Of a stretch of DNA of 64,000 nt, positions 26,602 through 35,892 are shown one piece after another. Numbering within the stretch: position 1 is the stretch's first letter; every line of letters begins with the position of its first letter. A program made the position numbers and the translations under genes. Origin of the DNA: Sphingomonas aerolata (lineage in GTDB: Bacteria > Pseudomonadota > Alphaproteobacteria > Sphingomonadales > Sphingomonadaceae); the NCBI RefSeq assembly GCF_003046295.1, contig NZ_PZZN01000001.1, positions 1 through 64,000 of the forward strand, read 5' to 3'. The notes below the pieces were generated by a model that saw only the letters and a list, made by a program, of their open reading frames with translations, was not told the DNA's origin and did no database searches.

Positions 26602-27946
26602 AGCGCGCCCCGTTCGCGGTTGCGGCGTTCAGCCGTGCGGTGGTGCCGATCGGGAGCAGAAGGAACGCGGTGCCGCGCCCCGCCATGCCGCCAGCGGTCG
26701 CCTCGGCAGCGGCGCCGGCACCCCAGAAGGTGTCGAACCGGTTGCTGCCCTTGATCGCGCCACCGGTATCCTGGACGATCCACAGGCCGGTCGCATCCTG
26801 CCGGTCGAGCGACAGGATCACGGGCGCGCCGAGCGGCACGAACTTGACGTCCGCCGCCGCGCTGACCTGCCCGGTCACCGGATAGCCCATCGCACCCTGC
26901 GGCGCGCCGTCGAGTTCGCGGAAGAACACGAAGCTCTTGTTCTCGCGCATGATCGCCTGCCCCTCGACGGGGTGATCGTGGAGCCACCGCACGATGCCCT
27001 GCATCGACGTCTGGCCGGGCTGCAACAACCCGCGCGTCTTCATCAGCGCGCCGATGCCGGTATAATCGCGGCCGTTCTGCGTGTCGTAGCCGATCCGCAG
27101 GATCGACCCGTCGGGCAGGCGCAGCCGCCCCGACCCCTGGATCTGGAGGAAGAAGAGCTCGACCGGATCCTTCGCCCAGGCGAGGATCGGCGCGGTGTCG
27201 GCAAGCGCGCCCTGCTCGATCGCGGTGCGGTCATAATAGGGAATGAAGTTCGAGCCCGACACGCGGCCGCGGATCTTCTTGCCTTTCAACGATGTCGAAA
27301 AGGCGCCGAGATCGACGTCGATCAGATCGCGCGGGCGCCCATAGACCGGGGCATAGCCGTCGCGGCGTTCGAGCGAGCCGGCGATCTCGGGCTCGTAATA
27401 GCCCGTTGCGAAGGCCTTGCCGTCGCCGACCTGCACCGCCTCGAACCACTGGGTGAAGAATGCGCGCGCGCCACCGGGCCCGGTCGCCTGTGCCGCGGCG
27501 CAGGCGGGTTGCCAATCGGGACCGCGGGTCAGCCCCGACTGGTCGGAACGACGCTGCAAGCCGGGGCAGCTCGTGACGAAGGCCAGACGTGCGGCCTCGG
27601 CCTGCGCATCGCTGATCGGCAGCGTTGCGAGCGACGGCCCCAGCGTTACGCCGGCCGTGACCGCGCTGACCGGGGCGAGCGCACCGGGCAGAGGCGGTGC
27701 GACGGGAACGGCAGCCAGCGGTACCGCCCCAACAATGCGGGCGGGTATCTGGATGCCGCGAATGTTGCGAATGTTGTCACTGTTTGGGGTAAATTGACCC
27801 CGTGACGGCTTTCCGGCGGTGGCCGCCGGCGATGCGGTGCCCGGCGAGGACGGGCGGTCGGTCGGTGCCGCGACACCGCTGACGCACCCGCTGACGGCCA
27901 GGGCCAGCGCGAACGAACCGCCAATCCCCCTGATCGCGCGCGTCAC
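26576..27946 (-). CDS. mltA: membrane-bound lytic murein transglycosylase A
   Basis: Lytic transglycosylase cleaving the MurNAc-GlcNAc bond to 1,6-anhydro products. The 456-residue precursor has a lipobox ending AVSGC (Cys 21), so it should be an outer-membrane lipoprotein. The MltA barrel domain begins around FATGYYEPEIAGSLER, and the 3D domain carries IQGSGRLRLPDG and the aspartate-containing QDTGGAIKGSNRFDTFWG. There is an extra ~130-residue low-complexity linker after the lipobox. It lies between the Tim44-like and Smr genes, overlapping both; the order timA-mltA-smr on the minus strand is recurrent in sphingomonads as far as I know. Confidence 0.95.
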   Translation of the reverse strand: MTRAIRGIGGSFALALAVSGCVSGVAAPTDRPSSPGTASPAATAGKPSRGQFTPNSDNIRNIRGIQIPARIVGAVPLAAVPVAPPLPGALAPVSAVTAGVTLGPSLATLPISDAQAEAARLAFVTSCPGLQRRSDQSGLTRGPDWQPACAAAQATGPGGARAFFTQWFEAVQVGDGKAFATGYYEPEIAGSLERRDGYAPVYGRPRDLIDVDLGAFSTSLKGKKIRGRVSGSNFIPYYDRTAIEQGALADTAPILAWAKDPVELFFLQIQGSGRLRLPDGSILRIGYDTQNGRDYTGIGALMKTRGLLQPGQTSMQGIVRWLHDHPVEGQAIMRENKSFVFFRELDGAPQGAMGYPVTGQVSAAADVKFVPLGAPVILSLDRQDATGLWIVQDTGGAIKGSNRFDTFWGAGAAAEATAGGMAGRGTAFLLLPIGTTARLNAATANGARYDGSSAQP

Positions 27947-28590
27947 GCCTCGTCGGTGTCCGCGAGCTTCCAGTTCGGACCGGCGCTCTTGAGCGTCCGG
28001 ACGAACGTCCAGATGTCATGCGTCTCGACCGCGTCGGTCAGTGACCCGGCGATGACTTCGCCCGCCTCGTTGCGCGTGATCGCGGCGATGTCGGCATCGA
28101 AGCGCACCGAGATGCGGGCTTCACGGCCCGAGACCGACGCGTCGGCGATCACCGCGCGTTCGATCGTCACCAGACGATTGTCGAGCGTCTCGCCAGCCGC
28201 CTCGCGCGCCGCGATCGCCTCGACGAACGCGGTGCGGACATCGTCCTCGGCCAGATCAGTGAGCGTATCAGCGTCACCCTTCCAGAAGGCCTCCAGCGTC
28301 ATGCGATAAGCCGCCTGCGCGCCTTCGAGGAACTGGTTGACGTCGAAGCCGGGCTCGACGGCGATGATCGAGCGCAGGCCGGGTTCGGCGCGCGCGTCGA
28401 TGTTGCGGTTCGCGATCGTCCGCTGTTCGGCGGCCGCATCGATCGTGCGCGGGATCGTGACGGGTATGGACCGCTCCTCTGCCGCACGCGGCAGGGGCTG
28501 CTGTTCATGACCGGTCCGCTTTCCGAGCACGCTATAAAGACGCATCGCCAGGAACCCTGCGACCATCGCGAGAAGTACTACGTAAAACAA
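27943..28590 (-). CDS. Tim44/TimA-family adaptor protein
   Basis: Alphaproteobacterial homologue of mitochondrial Tim44, a membrane-tethered protein of about 215 residues. A single N-terminal helix (FYVVLLAMVAGFLAMRLY) is followed by the characteristic SVLGKRTGHEQ and, after a linker, a Tim44-like domain (FLEGAQAAYRMTLEAFWKGD...DDVRTAFVEAI...). TTG 28590 is chosen because GGAGG stands about six bases upstream and the product then starts right at the helix; ATG 28617 in the same frame would add nine residues but has no ribosome site. It is divergent from secB with a 184-bp gap. Its molecular role in bacteria is not settled. Confidence 0.85.
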   Translation of the reverse strand: MFYVVLLAMVAGFLAMRLYSVLGKRTGHEQQPLPRAAEERSIPVTIPRTIDAAAEQRTIANRNIDARAEPGLRSIIAVEPGFDVNQFLEGAQAAYRMTLEAFWKGDADTLTDLAEDDVRTAFVEAIAAREAAGETLDNRLVTIERAVIADASVSGREARISVRFDADIAAITRNEAGEVIAGSLTDAVETHDIWTFVRTLKSAGPNWKLADTDEA

Positions 28591-28774
28591 CCGTGCCTCC
28601 GATCTTCGTCCCAACATAGGGCAACGGCGTCTCTTTTCAAACCCGCCTAGGATTCCGTGGGATCCGTAGCCGTTGAAACACCCGTCGGGCACTGCTACGC
28701 GCACTGCCTCAAGACACGAACGCGCGACCCGTCCGCTTCGGTCCCACCTCATTTATACGAAGGATTCGCAGATC

Positions 28775-29284
28775 ATGGACGACCAGAACGGCATGTCGAT
28801 CGCGGATCAGCCGCTTGCCAATGGTGCCGACGAAGCGCCCGCCGCCGGCCTGATCTCGCAATATGTCAAGGATCTCTCGTTCGAGAACCCCAACGCGCCC
28901 GCAGTCTACCAGAACCAGACCCCGCCCGCGATCGACGTCCAGTTCAACATCGGCGCGGCGCAGGTCGGCGACGAGGTGCACGAGGTCGTGCTGAAGATCG
29001 ACGTCCGCGCCGAGACCGACGGCCAGGTCGCCTTCATCGTCGACCTGTCCTTTGCGGGCCTGTTCGGGCTGCGCAACATCCCGGCCGAGCATGTCCAGCC
29101 CTTCCTGCTGGGCGAGGCCCCGCGCCTGCTCTTCCCGTTCGCGCGCCGCGTGCTGTCGGATGCGGTGCGTGACGGCGGCTTCCCGCCGCTGCTGCTCGAG
29201 CCGATCGATTTCGCGCAGCTCTATCTCCAGCAGTCGGAGCAGCAGGGCATCCAGCCGAACGTCGGCGATTTCGGCCAGGCGTGA
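28775..29284 (+). CDS. secB: protein-export chaperone SecB
   Basis: Tetrameric cytoplasmic chaperone that keeps preproteins unfolded and hands them to SecA. The 169-residue product has the SecB core from QYVKDLSFENPNAP through NIPAEHVQPFLLGEAPRLLFPFAR to the conserved GGFPPLLLEPIDFAQLY. Start ATG 28775 has AAGGA upstream. The location, divergent from the Tim44-like gene and upstream of murJ, is usual in alphaproteobacteria. Confidence 0.97.
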   Translation: MDDQNGMSIADQPLANGADEAPAAGLISQYVKDLSFENPNAPAVYQNQTPPAIDVQFNIGAAQVGDEVHEVVLKIDVRAETDGQVAFIVDLSFAGLFGLRNIPAEHVQPFLLGEAPRLLFPFARRVLSDAVRDGGFPPLLLEPIDFAQLYLQQSEQQGIQPNVGDFGQA

Positions 29285-29307
29285 AGCCCAGACCGGAGGG
29301 CGCATAG

Positions 29308-30873
29308 GTGAACCTGACCAAGGCGCTGGGATCGGTTGGCGGGCTGACGCTCGCCAGCCGCATCCTGGGGCTGGTGCGCGATTCGCTGTTCGCGCGGTTC
29401 GTCGGCGCGGGGTTCGCATCGGATGCTTATCTGATCGCGTTTCGCCTCCCGAACATGTTCCGCGCGCTGTTCGCGGAAGGCGCGTTCTCGGCCGCATTCA
29501 TCCCGATGTTCAACCGCAAGGTCGGCGACAAGGATGGCCGCGGCCTGCCCGACGGCATCGCCTTTGCCGAGGACGCCTTGTCGGTCTTGCTGCCGGTGCT
29601 GATCGGCATGACGGTGCTGCTCGAGCTTGCCGCCTGGCCCGTCACCTGGCTGCTGACCTTCGGGTTCAACGGGGCGAGCGCCGAGCGCTTCGCCTATGTC
29701 GTCCACCTGTCGCGGATCATGTTGCCCTATCTGCTGCTGATCAGCCTCGTCTCGCTGCTCGGCGGCATCCTCAATTCGCTGCATAAATTCTGGATCAACG
29801 CCGCGGCGCCGATCCTGCTCAACGCGACGCTGATCGCCGCGCTGCTGCTGTTCCACGAGCGGCTGCCGCTGATGACCGCGCGCAACCAGGCGATCGCGGT
29901 CACGGTGTCGGGCGCGCTCCAGCTGCTCTGGCTGATCTACGCCTGCCGCCGATCGGGCGTCGTGCTCCGGCTGAAGCGGCCCCAGCTCAATCCCGAGGTA
30001 AAGCGGCTGATGTCGCTGATCTGGCCCGCCGCCGCGGGTGCGGGCGCGGTACAGATCAACCTCGTCGTCTCGACCGCACTCGCCGCCGCGCTGCTGCCCG
30101 CGGGTTCGGTCTCGTACATCTATTTCGCGGACCGGCTGAACCAGCTGCCGCTCGGGCTGATCGGCATCGGGCTCGGCACCGTCCTGCTCCCCACCATCTC
30201 GCGCCAGCTCGGTCGCGGCGAGGAGACGGAGGCGATGGCGACGCAGAACCGCGGCATGGAGCTCGCGCTGTTCCTGACGCTGCCCGCGACGGTGGCGCTG
30301 ATCGTCTGCGGCGTGCCGATCGTCGGTGCGCTGTTCCAGCACGGCAAGTTCGCGCTCGAGGACAGCCAGCTGACCGCGCAGGCGCTCGCCGCCTTCTCGA
30401 TCGGGCTGCCGTCCTACATCCTCGTGAAGGTGCTGACGCCGGGCTATTATGCGCGGTCCGACACGAAGACGCCGGTGCGTTATGCGACGATGTCGATGGT
30501 CGTGAACCTCGTCCTCAACCTCGCCTTCATCAAGCCGCTCGGCCATATGGGCCCGCCGCTCGCCACCGCGATCGCGAGCACGGTCAACGTCGCGATGCTC
30601 TACCGGACGCTCGTCCGTCGCGGGCATTTCATCCCCGATGCACGGCTGGTGCGGCGGACGTGGCGGCTGCTGGTCGCCGCGCTGATCATGGGCGGCGTGA
30701 TGTATTTCCTCAACGACCTGTTCCAGCCGTTCGTCTCGGGCAGCGGGACCGAGCGCTGGGGTGCGATGCTCGTGCTGGTCGCGACCGGCGGGGTCGTCTA
30801 TGCGATCGCCACCCTGCTCACCGGCGCGTTCCGGCTGGGCGACATCTCCACGCTCCTGCGTCGTTCCAAATAA
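29308..30873 (+). CDS. murJ: lipid II flippase MurJ
   Basis: MOP-superfamily flippase moving lipid II to the periplasmic face for peptidoglycan synthesis. The 521-residue protein has about 14 membrane helices and opens NLTKALGSVGGLTLASRILG, followed by VRDSLFARFVGAG and FRLPNMFRALFAEGAFSAAF, all characteristic of MurJ. Start GTG 29308 follows GGAGGG by about nine bases. It lies 23 bp after secB and 9 bp before trpS on the same strand, so the three are probably co-transcribed. Confidence 0.97.
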   Translation: MNLTKALGSVGGLTLASRILGLVRDSLFARFVGAGFASDAYLIAFRLPNMFRALFAEGAFSAAFIPMFNRKVGDKDGRGLPDGIAFAEDALSVLLPVLIGMTVLLELAAWPVTWLLTFGFNGASAERFAYVVHLSRIMLPYLLLISLVSLLGGILNSLHKFWINAAAPILLNATLIAALLLFHERLPLMTARNQAIAVTVSGALQLLWLIYACRRSGVVLRLKRPQLNPEVKRLMSLIWPAAAGAGAVQINLVVSTALAAALLPAGSVSYIYFADRLNQLPLGLIGIGLGTVLLPTISRQLGRGEETEAMATQNRGMELALFLTLPATVALIVCGVPIVGALFQHGKFALEDSQLTAQALAAFSIGLPSYILVKVLTPGYYARSDTKTPVRYATMSMVVNLVLNLAFIKPLGHMGPPLATAIASTVNVAMLYRTLVRRGHFIPDARLVRRTWRLLVAALIMGGVMYFLNDLFQPFVSGSGTERWGAMLVLVATGGVVYAIATLLTGAFRLGDISTLLRRSK

Positions 30874-30882
30874 GGTTTTCCC

Positions 30883-31890
30883 ATGCGCGTCGTCTCCGGC
30901 ATCAAGCCCACCGGTAATCTCCATCTCGGCAATTACCTGGGGGCGGTGAAGCAATGGGTGACGTTGCAGGACGACGTCGTCGCGCAGGGCGGGGAGTCGA
31001 TGTTCTTCATCGCCGACCTGCATGCGCCGACCGAATGGATCGCGCCGGCCGAACTCTCGTCACACACGCTCGAGGTTGCCGCGACGATGATCGCGGCGGG
31101 CGTCGATCCGGCCAAGTCGATCCTGTTCAACCAGGCGCGCGTGCCCGCGCACAGCGAGATGGCGTGGCTGCTCAACACCGTCGCGCGCGTCGGCTGGCTG
31201 AACCGCATGACGCAGTTCAAGGACAAGGCGGGCAAGAACCGCGAGGGCGCGAGCGTCGGGCTGTATGATTACCCGGTGCTGATGGCGGCGGACGTGCTGC
31301 TCTACAATGCGACCCACGTGCCGGTCGGCGAGGACCAGAAGCAGCATCTCGAGCTTGCGCGCGACATCGCGACCAAGTTCAACGGCGATTACGGCGTCGA
31401 CCTGTTCACGCTCCCCGCGCCGCTGATCAGCAAGGCGGCGCCGCGGATCATGAGCTTGCGCGATGCGTCGGCGAAGATGTCCAAGTCGAACCCGTCCGAA
31501 CAGTCGGTGGTCAAGCTGATCGACAGCGACGACACGATCGCGGACAAGTTCCGCAAGGCGAAGACCGATCCCGACCTGCTGCCCGCGACCGTCGACGAGC
31601 TCGGCGACCGGGCGGAGGCGCGCAACCTGCTGACGATTTATGCCGCGCTGGCGGACAGCGACGTCGCGACCGTGCTGGGCGAATATGGCGGCAAGGGCTT
31701 CGGCGCGTTCAAGCCGGCGCTCGCGGATCTGGCTGTCGCCAAGCTCGGGCCGATTCGTGACGAGATGGTGCGGCTGCTCGACGATCGCAGCGCCGTGACC
31801 GCGGTGCTGCGCGACGGCGCGGAGAAGGCGCGCGCGCTGGCGGCGCCGGTGCTGAAGCGGACGCAGGATGCGATGGGGTTGCAGGTTTAG
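30883..31890 (+). CDS. trpS: tryptophanyl-tRNA synthetase
   Basis: Class I synthetase of 335 residues charging tRNA-Trp. The HIGH-equivalent is in GIKPTGNLHLGNYLGA and the second signature is AKMSKSNPSE. The intervening Rossmann fold contains VGEDQKQHLELARD, typical of TrpS. Normal length. It ends 62 bp before the convergent dnaA gene. Confidence 0.97.
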   Translation: MRVVSGIKPTGNLHLGNYLGAVKQWVTLQDDVVAQGGESMFFIADLHAPTEWIAPAELSSHTLEVAATMIAAGVDPAKSILFNQARVPAHSEMAWLLNTVARVGWLNRMTQFKDKAGKNREGASVGLYDYPVLMAADVLLYNATHVPVGEDQKQHLELARDIATKFNGDYGVDLFTLPAPLISKAAPRIMSLRDASAKMSKSNPSEQSVVKLIDSDDTIADKFRKAKTDPDLLPATVDELGDRAEARNLLTIYAALADSDVATVLGEYGGKGFGAFKPALADLAVAKLGPIRDEMVRLLDDRSAVTAVLRDGAEKARALAAPVLKRTQDAMGLQV

Positions 31891-31951
31891 GCTGCCTTGC
31901 ACCCGTTACCCTGAAGCCCCCCCCGTCATCGGGATGAGGGGCGCGAGGGCC

Positions 31952-33430
31952 TCAGCCCTCCAGTTCGCGCATCAGCACACGGACCGCGGCGTCGATGTCG
32001 CGGTCCTGGTCGCGCAGTTCGGTGATCTTGCGGACCGCGTGGATCACCGTCGAGTGATCGCGGCCGCCGAACTTGCGCCCGATCTCGGGCAGCGACCGCG
32101 TCGTCAGCCGCTTGGCGAGATACATTGCGATCTGCCGCGGCCGCGCGACCGCACGCGCGCGGCGTGCCGAGATCATGTCGAGCGGCTTCAGTTCGAAATG
32201 CGCCGTCACCAGCTTCTGGATCTCGTCGATCGTCACGCGCTTCTGCGCGCCGCGCAGCACTTCGCCGAGCGTCGCGATCGCGAACTCGAGGTCGATCGTC
32301 TCGCCGGTCAGCTGCGCATAGGCGATGACGCGGTTCAGCGCGCCCTCGAGCTCGCGGATATTGGCGTGGATCCGGCTCGCGATCAGATCGAGCACGTCGG
32401 TCGGCACGCGCAGGTCGGGCAGGTCGACGAGCTTGCGGTCGAGGATCGTCCGGCGCAGCAGCAGGTCGGGCGCCTTGATGTCGGCGACCAGCCCGACCGC
32501 CATGCGGCTGATGATCCGCGATTCGACGCCCTCGAGCGCCTGCGGGCAGCGATCGGCGGAGATCACCAGCCGCTTGCCGGCGGTCATGATCTCGTTGATC
32601 GTGTGGAAGAATTCCTCCTGCGTCGCGTCCTTGCCGGCGATGAACTGGAGATCGTCGATCAGCAGCAGGTCGGCGCCGCGCAGCCGGCGCTTGAACGCAT
32701 GCGTGTCGCGCGCGCGCATCGCCGCGACGAAGTCATACATGAACCGCTCGGCCGACATGCACAGCACGACCGCGTGCGGGTTGGCCGCGAGGAACGTGTG
32801 GCCGATCGCATGCATCAGATGCGTCTTGCCCTGCCCCGTGTTGCTGTGGAGGAACAGCGGGCTGAACCGCACGGGTCCGGGCTCGGCGAGCACCTTGGCG
32901 GCGTTGAACGCGACCTTGTTCGACGCATCGACGACGAAGCGGTCGAACGTGTAGCGCGGATCAAGCGGCGGGCGCTCGGGGATGATGGTGTCGTAGGCGG
33001 GCGCCGGCTGTGCCGCGGGGGCGGGCTTCAGTGACGGGTCGACGCCGAATTTGACCGGGACCTGGGCGGGTTCCACGGCCGCAGCCGCGGTGGTGCGGTC
33101 CGGGATCTCCGCAGGGGTCGGCATCACCAGCAGCACGGGCTTCGGACCGGGCCTGCGCGTCTCGATCTGGACGGTGCGGACCTGCGGCAGGATCTGCCGG
33201 AATTCGAGTGCGAGCCGGTCCGCATAATGGTTGCGGACCCAGTTGGTCATGAAGGCCGACGGCAAGGCGAGGCGGATCGACTCCTCGTCGTCGCTCGGGA
33301 TCAGCTCGATCGGCTTCAGCCACTGCTCGAACAGGCGCGCGCCGGCAGACTCGCGCAGGGACGAGCGCACGCGATCCCAGGCCTTTTCGGCCTCCGAAGC
33401 GTGCACGGTCGATCCTTGCCAATTCGTCAC
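31952..33430 (-). CDS. dnaA: chromosomal replication initiator DnaA
   Basis: Replication initiator, 492 residues with GTG start at 33430. This start is preferred over the GTG two codons upstream because the GGAG ribosome site then has normal spacing. Domain I (about 10-95) carries FEQWLKPIELIPSD and FMTNWVRNHY; domain II is a proline/alanine linker. The AAA+ domain has Walker A NTGQGKTHLM (near residue 200) and Walker B LLIDDLQFIAGKD. Domain IV has the DNA-binding signature GGRDHSTVIHAV. The gene follows rpsT on the minus strand with a 437-bp leader region. Confidence 0.97.
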   Translation of the reverse strand: MTNWQGSTVHASEAEKAWDRVRSSLRESAGARLFEQWLKPIELIPSDDEESIRLALPSAFMTNWVRNHYADRLALEFRQILPQVRTVQIETRRPGPKPVLLVMPTPAEIPDRTTAAAAVEPAQVPVKFGVDPSLKPAPAAQPAPAYDTIIPERPPLDPRYTFDRFVVDASNKVAFNAAKVLAEPGPVRFSPLFLHSNTGQGKTHLMHAIGHTFLAANPHAVVLCMSAERFMYDFVAAMRARDTHAFKRRLRGADLLLIDDLQFIAGKDATQEEFFHTINEIMTAGKRLVISADRCPQALEGVESRIISRMAVGLVADIKAPDLLLRRTILDRKLVDLPDLRVPTDVLDLIASRIHANIRELEGALNRVIAYAQLTGETIDLEFAIATLGEVLRGAQKRVTIDEIQKLVTAHFELKPLDMISARRARAVARPRQIAMYLAKRLTTRSLPEIGRKFGGRDHSTVIHAVRKITELRDQDRDIDAAVRVLMRELEG

Positions 33431-33811
33431 GCGCACACTTCTCCGACCCCGCGCGACAGCCGCGCTGGTGATATAGTCCCGACAGAAAATGATCCCCCGT
33501 GACGACCCATAGGGTCGCCCGGCATCTTCGCCCTGTTGCTTGCGCAGTGGTGATTCACGTCCGTGATTCACCGCCGCCGTTCGTTCAGTTATGAAGCGAT
33601 CGGCGAGTCTAGCAAGGCCCGAGCACGTCACATTTTCGAAATAAAGCGGGTTGACTTGATCAAGCCCCGGAAATGCGTCGATATTTTTATAAGTGGCTGT
33701 GTTTGGCCAATTTTTACGATTTCGGAGCCGGTGCGGCATGATCCGGCGTCACTCGAATCGCGGGGAATCCGTGGGTTGCGCGAGCGCGCCTTCCGTTCCC
33801 TTTGCAGACGC
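33431..33811 (-). promoter_or_regulatory. dnaA upstream region with direct repeats and palindrome
   Basis: No gene is visible between the rpsT terminator and dnaA. The sequence holds two copies of GTGATTCAC with 13-base spacing (33550-33558 and 33563-33571) and a perfect palindrome CTTGATCAAG (33655-33664) in an AT-richer patch (33635-33720). These may be regulator sites for dnaA. I found no good matches to the DnaA box TTATCCACA, so I do not call an origin here. Confidence 0.4.
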
Positions 33812-33840
33812 AAAAAACCCGCCGGGAAGATCCCGGCGGG
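33812..33840 (-). terminator. rho-independent terminator of rpsT
   Basis: On the minus strand the stem CCCGCCGGGA / TCCCGGCGGG with a short loop is followed by six T residues. It lies 27 bp after the rpsT stop and is one of the clearest terminators in the window. Confidence 0.9.
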
Positions 33841-33867
33841 CAATCCGCTCCGGCAATGTCGGGTCGC

Positions 33868-34131
33868 TCAGGCGAGCCCGGTCACGGCCTTGGTCAGACG
33901 CGCGAACTTGCGGCTCGCGGTGTTCTTGTGCAGCACGCCCTTGGCGACGCCACGCTGCAGCTCAGGCTGTGCCGCGGCCAGTGCGGTGGTCGCTGCGCCC
34001 TTGTCGCCCGAAGCCAGTGCGGCCTCGACCTTCTTGATGAAGGTACGGATACGGCCAACGCGGTTGCCGTTCACTTCCGCGCGACGGTCGTTGCGACGGA
34101 TACGCTTTTTCGCCTGCGGCGTGTTCGCCAT
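33868..34131 (-). CDS. rpsT: 30S ribosomal protein S20
   Basis: Basic 87-residue protein starting [20 protein letters not shown] with the conserved [13 protein letters not shown] and the closing [19 protein letters not shown]. Binds 16S rRNA early in small-subunit assembly. A strong terminator follows, so its transcript normally ends before dnaA. Confidence 0.98.
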   Translation of the reverse strand: MANTPQAKKRIRRNDRRAEVNGNRVGRIRTFIKKVEAALASGDKGAATTALAAAQPELQRGVAKGVLHKNTASRKFARLTKAVTGLA

Positions 34132-34238
34132 GAAGCCCTCTGGATGTTCGAATGATAAAAAGGGGCGCCGGATTGCTCCTACGCCCTCTCGAAGCGCGGC
34201 TCCTACCCACTCCGCACCGAATCGTCAACCGCGTTCCG

Positions 34239-35054
34239 TCATGCCTTTTGACAGCGCGCGCACCAGAAGGTCGAACGCCCGCCCTCCGTCCTGCGGCGGA
34301 CCAGCGCGCCGCACGAACAGGGTTCGCCCTCGCGACCATAGACGCGCCATTGTTTCGAGAAATAGCCGAGCTCGCCGTCGGGCCGCGCATAGTCGCGCAG
34401 ACTCGATCCGCCCGCGAGGATCGCGGCGGTCAGCACCGTGCGGATCGCCTCGACCAGCCGTTCGAGTCGTGGCAGCGCGATTCGCCCCGCCGCCCGGCTC
34501 GGCGCGATCTTAGCCATGTGCAGCGCCTCGCACACATAGATGTTGCCGAGGCCTGCGACGATCCGCTGGTCGAGCAGCATCGCCTTGATCGAGGCGCCAC
34601 GCCCTTCGAGCGCCGCGAGGAGATAGGCCGCGGTCAGATCGGGGCCGAGCGGTTCGGGCCCCATCGTGAGGAACGGCGGATAGGTCTCGATCGCGTCGCT
34701 GGACCAGAGATCGAGAAAGCCGAAGCGTCGCGGGTCGTTCAGCGCGACCGTCCGCCCCGCCGCGGTGCCGATGAGCAGATGGTCGTGCGGCAGGATCGCG
34801 CTGGGATCGACCCGCCAGCGTCCCGACATGCCGAGATGGAAGACGAGCGTATCGCCGCGATCGGTGTTGATCAGGCCGTATTTGGCGCGCCGCGACAGCC
34901 GCGTGACGGTCGCGCCGGTCATGCGCTGCCGCAGGTCGACGGGAATCGCCTTGCGCAGGTCCGCACGGCGCGGTTCGACCGAGGCCAGGCGCTGGCCGAG
35001 CAGCACGGGTTCGAGCCCGCGCACGGTGGTTTCGACTTCGGGAAGTTCTGGCAC
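34239..35054 (-). CDS. mutM: formamidopyrimidine-DNA glycosylase (Fpg/MutM)
   Basis: Base-excision repair glycosylase/AP-lyase removing 8-oxoguanine. The 271-residue protein starts with the catalytic PELPEVETTVRGL (N-terminal proline and E3 after Met removal), has a conserved lysine in HLGMSGRW-containing core, and ends with a four-cysteine zinc finger (CSCGALVRR ... FWCARCQKA). Full length. It is divergent from ubiE, the two starts being 56 bp apart. Confidence 0.97.
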   Translation of the reverse strand: MPELPEVETTVRGLEPVLLGQRLASVEPRRADLRKAIPVDLRQRMTGATVTRLSRRAKYGLINTDRGDTLVFHLGMSGRWRVDPSAILPHDHLLIGTAAGRTVALNDPRRFGFLDLWSSDAIETYPPFLTMGPEPLGPDLTAAYLLAALEGRGASIKAMLLDQRIVAGLGNIYVCEALHMAKIAPSRAAGRIALPRLERLVEAIRTVLTAAILAGGSSLRDYARPDGELGYFSKQWRVYGREGEPCSCGALVRRRTEGGRSTFWCARCQKA

Positions 35055-35110
35055 GTTTTCCAGCTAGGTTGCGTTTGCCCGCGCCACAAGGCGCCGCTAG
35101 AGCACGGGGC

Positions 35111-35890
35111 ATGAATGACATCGCGCCCGCCCCCGCTCTCATCCCCGACACCGCCCCGAAGGCCGATACCGTCTCGTTCGGTTATGAGGACATTCCCGCC
35201 ACCGAGAAGACCGCGCGCGTCGGCGGCGTGTTTTCGAACGTCGCGAGCAAATATGACCTGATGAACGACGCGATGTCGGGCGGCATGCACCGGCTGTGGA
35301 AGGACCGCTTCGTCCGCCGCGTGAAGCCGCGCGAGGGCGAGCAGATCCTCGACATGGCGGGCGGCACCGGTGACATCGCGTTCCGCATGGAGCCGTCGGG
35401 CGCATCGATCACGGTTGCCGACATCAATCCGCAGATGCTCGAGGTCGGCATGGAACGCGCGCACAAGCGCGGGCTCGACGGGCTGGTCTGGACCGAGGCG
35501 AATGCCGAGACGCTGACCTTTCCCGACAGGTTCTTCGACGCGTACACGATCGCGTTCGGAATCCGGAACGTGACCGACATCCCCAAGGCGCTGCGCGAGG
35601 CCCACCGCGTGCTGCGGCGTGGCGGGCGGTTTTACTGTCTCGAATTCTCGACCACCGTGTGGCCGGGCTTTGCCGAGGTGTACGACGCCTATTCGCACAA
35701 GATGGTGCCGAAGCTCGGGCAACTGCTCGCGCAGGATGCCGACAGCTATCGCTATCTGATCGAGTCGATCCGTCGATTCCCGGACATGCCCAAGTTCAAG
35801 GGCATGATCGCGGATGCGGGTTTCGTGCAGACGAAGGTCGAGCCGCTGCTGGGCGGTCTGGTTGCGATTCATTCGGGTTGGAAGATTTAG
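35111..35890 (+). CDS. ubiE: ubiquinone/menaquinone C-methyltransferase UbiE
   Basis: C-methylation step of ubiquinone synthesis, using S-adenosylmethionine. The 259-residue protein has the UbiE signature YDLMNDAMSGGMHRLWKD, SAM motif I LDMAGGTGDIAF and FGIRNVTDIPKALREAHRVL. ATG 35111 gives an N-terminal extension of about 20 residues, common in alphaproteobacteria. ubiB follows 241 bp downstream, separated by a large repeat hairpin, so the two ubiquinone genes may be transcribed together through the repeat or differentially expressed because of it. Confidence 0.97.
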   Translation: MNDIAPAPALIPDTAPKADTVSFGYEDIPATEKTARVGGVFSNVASKYDLMNDAMSGGMHRLWKDRFVRRVKPREGEQILDMAGGTGDIAFRMEPSGASITVADINPQMLEVGMERAHKRGLDGLVWTEANAETLTFPDRFFDAYTIAFGIRNVTDIPKALREAHRVLRRGGRFYCLEFSTTVWPGFAEVYDAYSHKMVPKLGQLLAQDADSYRYLIESIRRFPDMPKFKGMIADAGFVQTKVEPLLGGLVAIHSGWKI

Positions 35891-35892
35891 TG

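Noticed and set aside
26366..27805. A 479-codon frame opposite smr and mltA
   Set aside because: Low-complexity antisense shadow; the minus strand carries MltA and Smr motifs.
31912..31935. C-rich tract between trpS and dnaA as a terminator
   Set aside because: An eight-base C run with weak pairing; not a convincing stem-loop.
33431..33811. Chromosome origin next to dnaA
   Set aside because: I found no convincing DnaA boxes, and in alphaproteobacteria the origin is often elsewhere. A GC-skew plot of the whole chromosome would decide.
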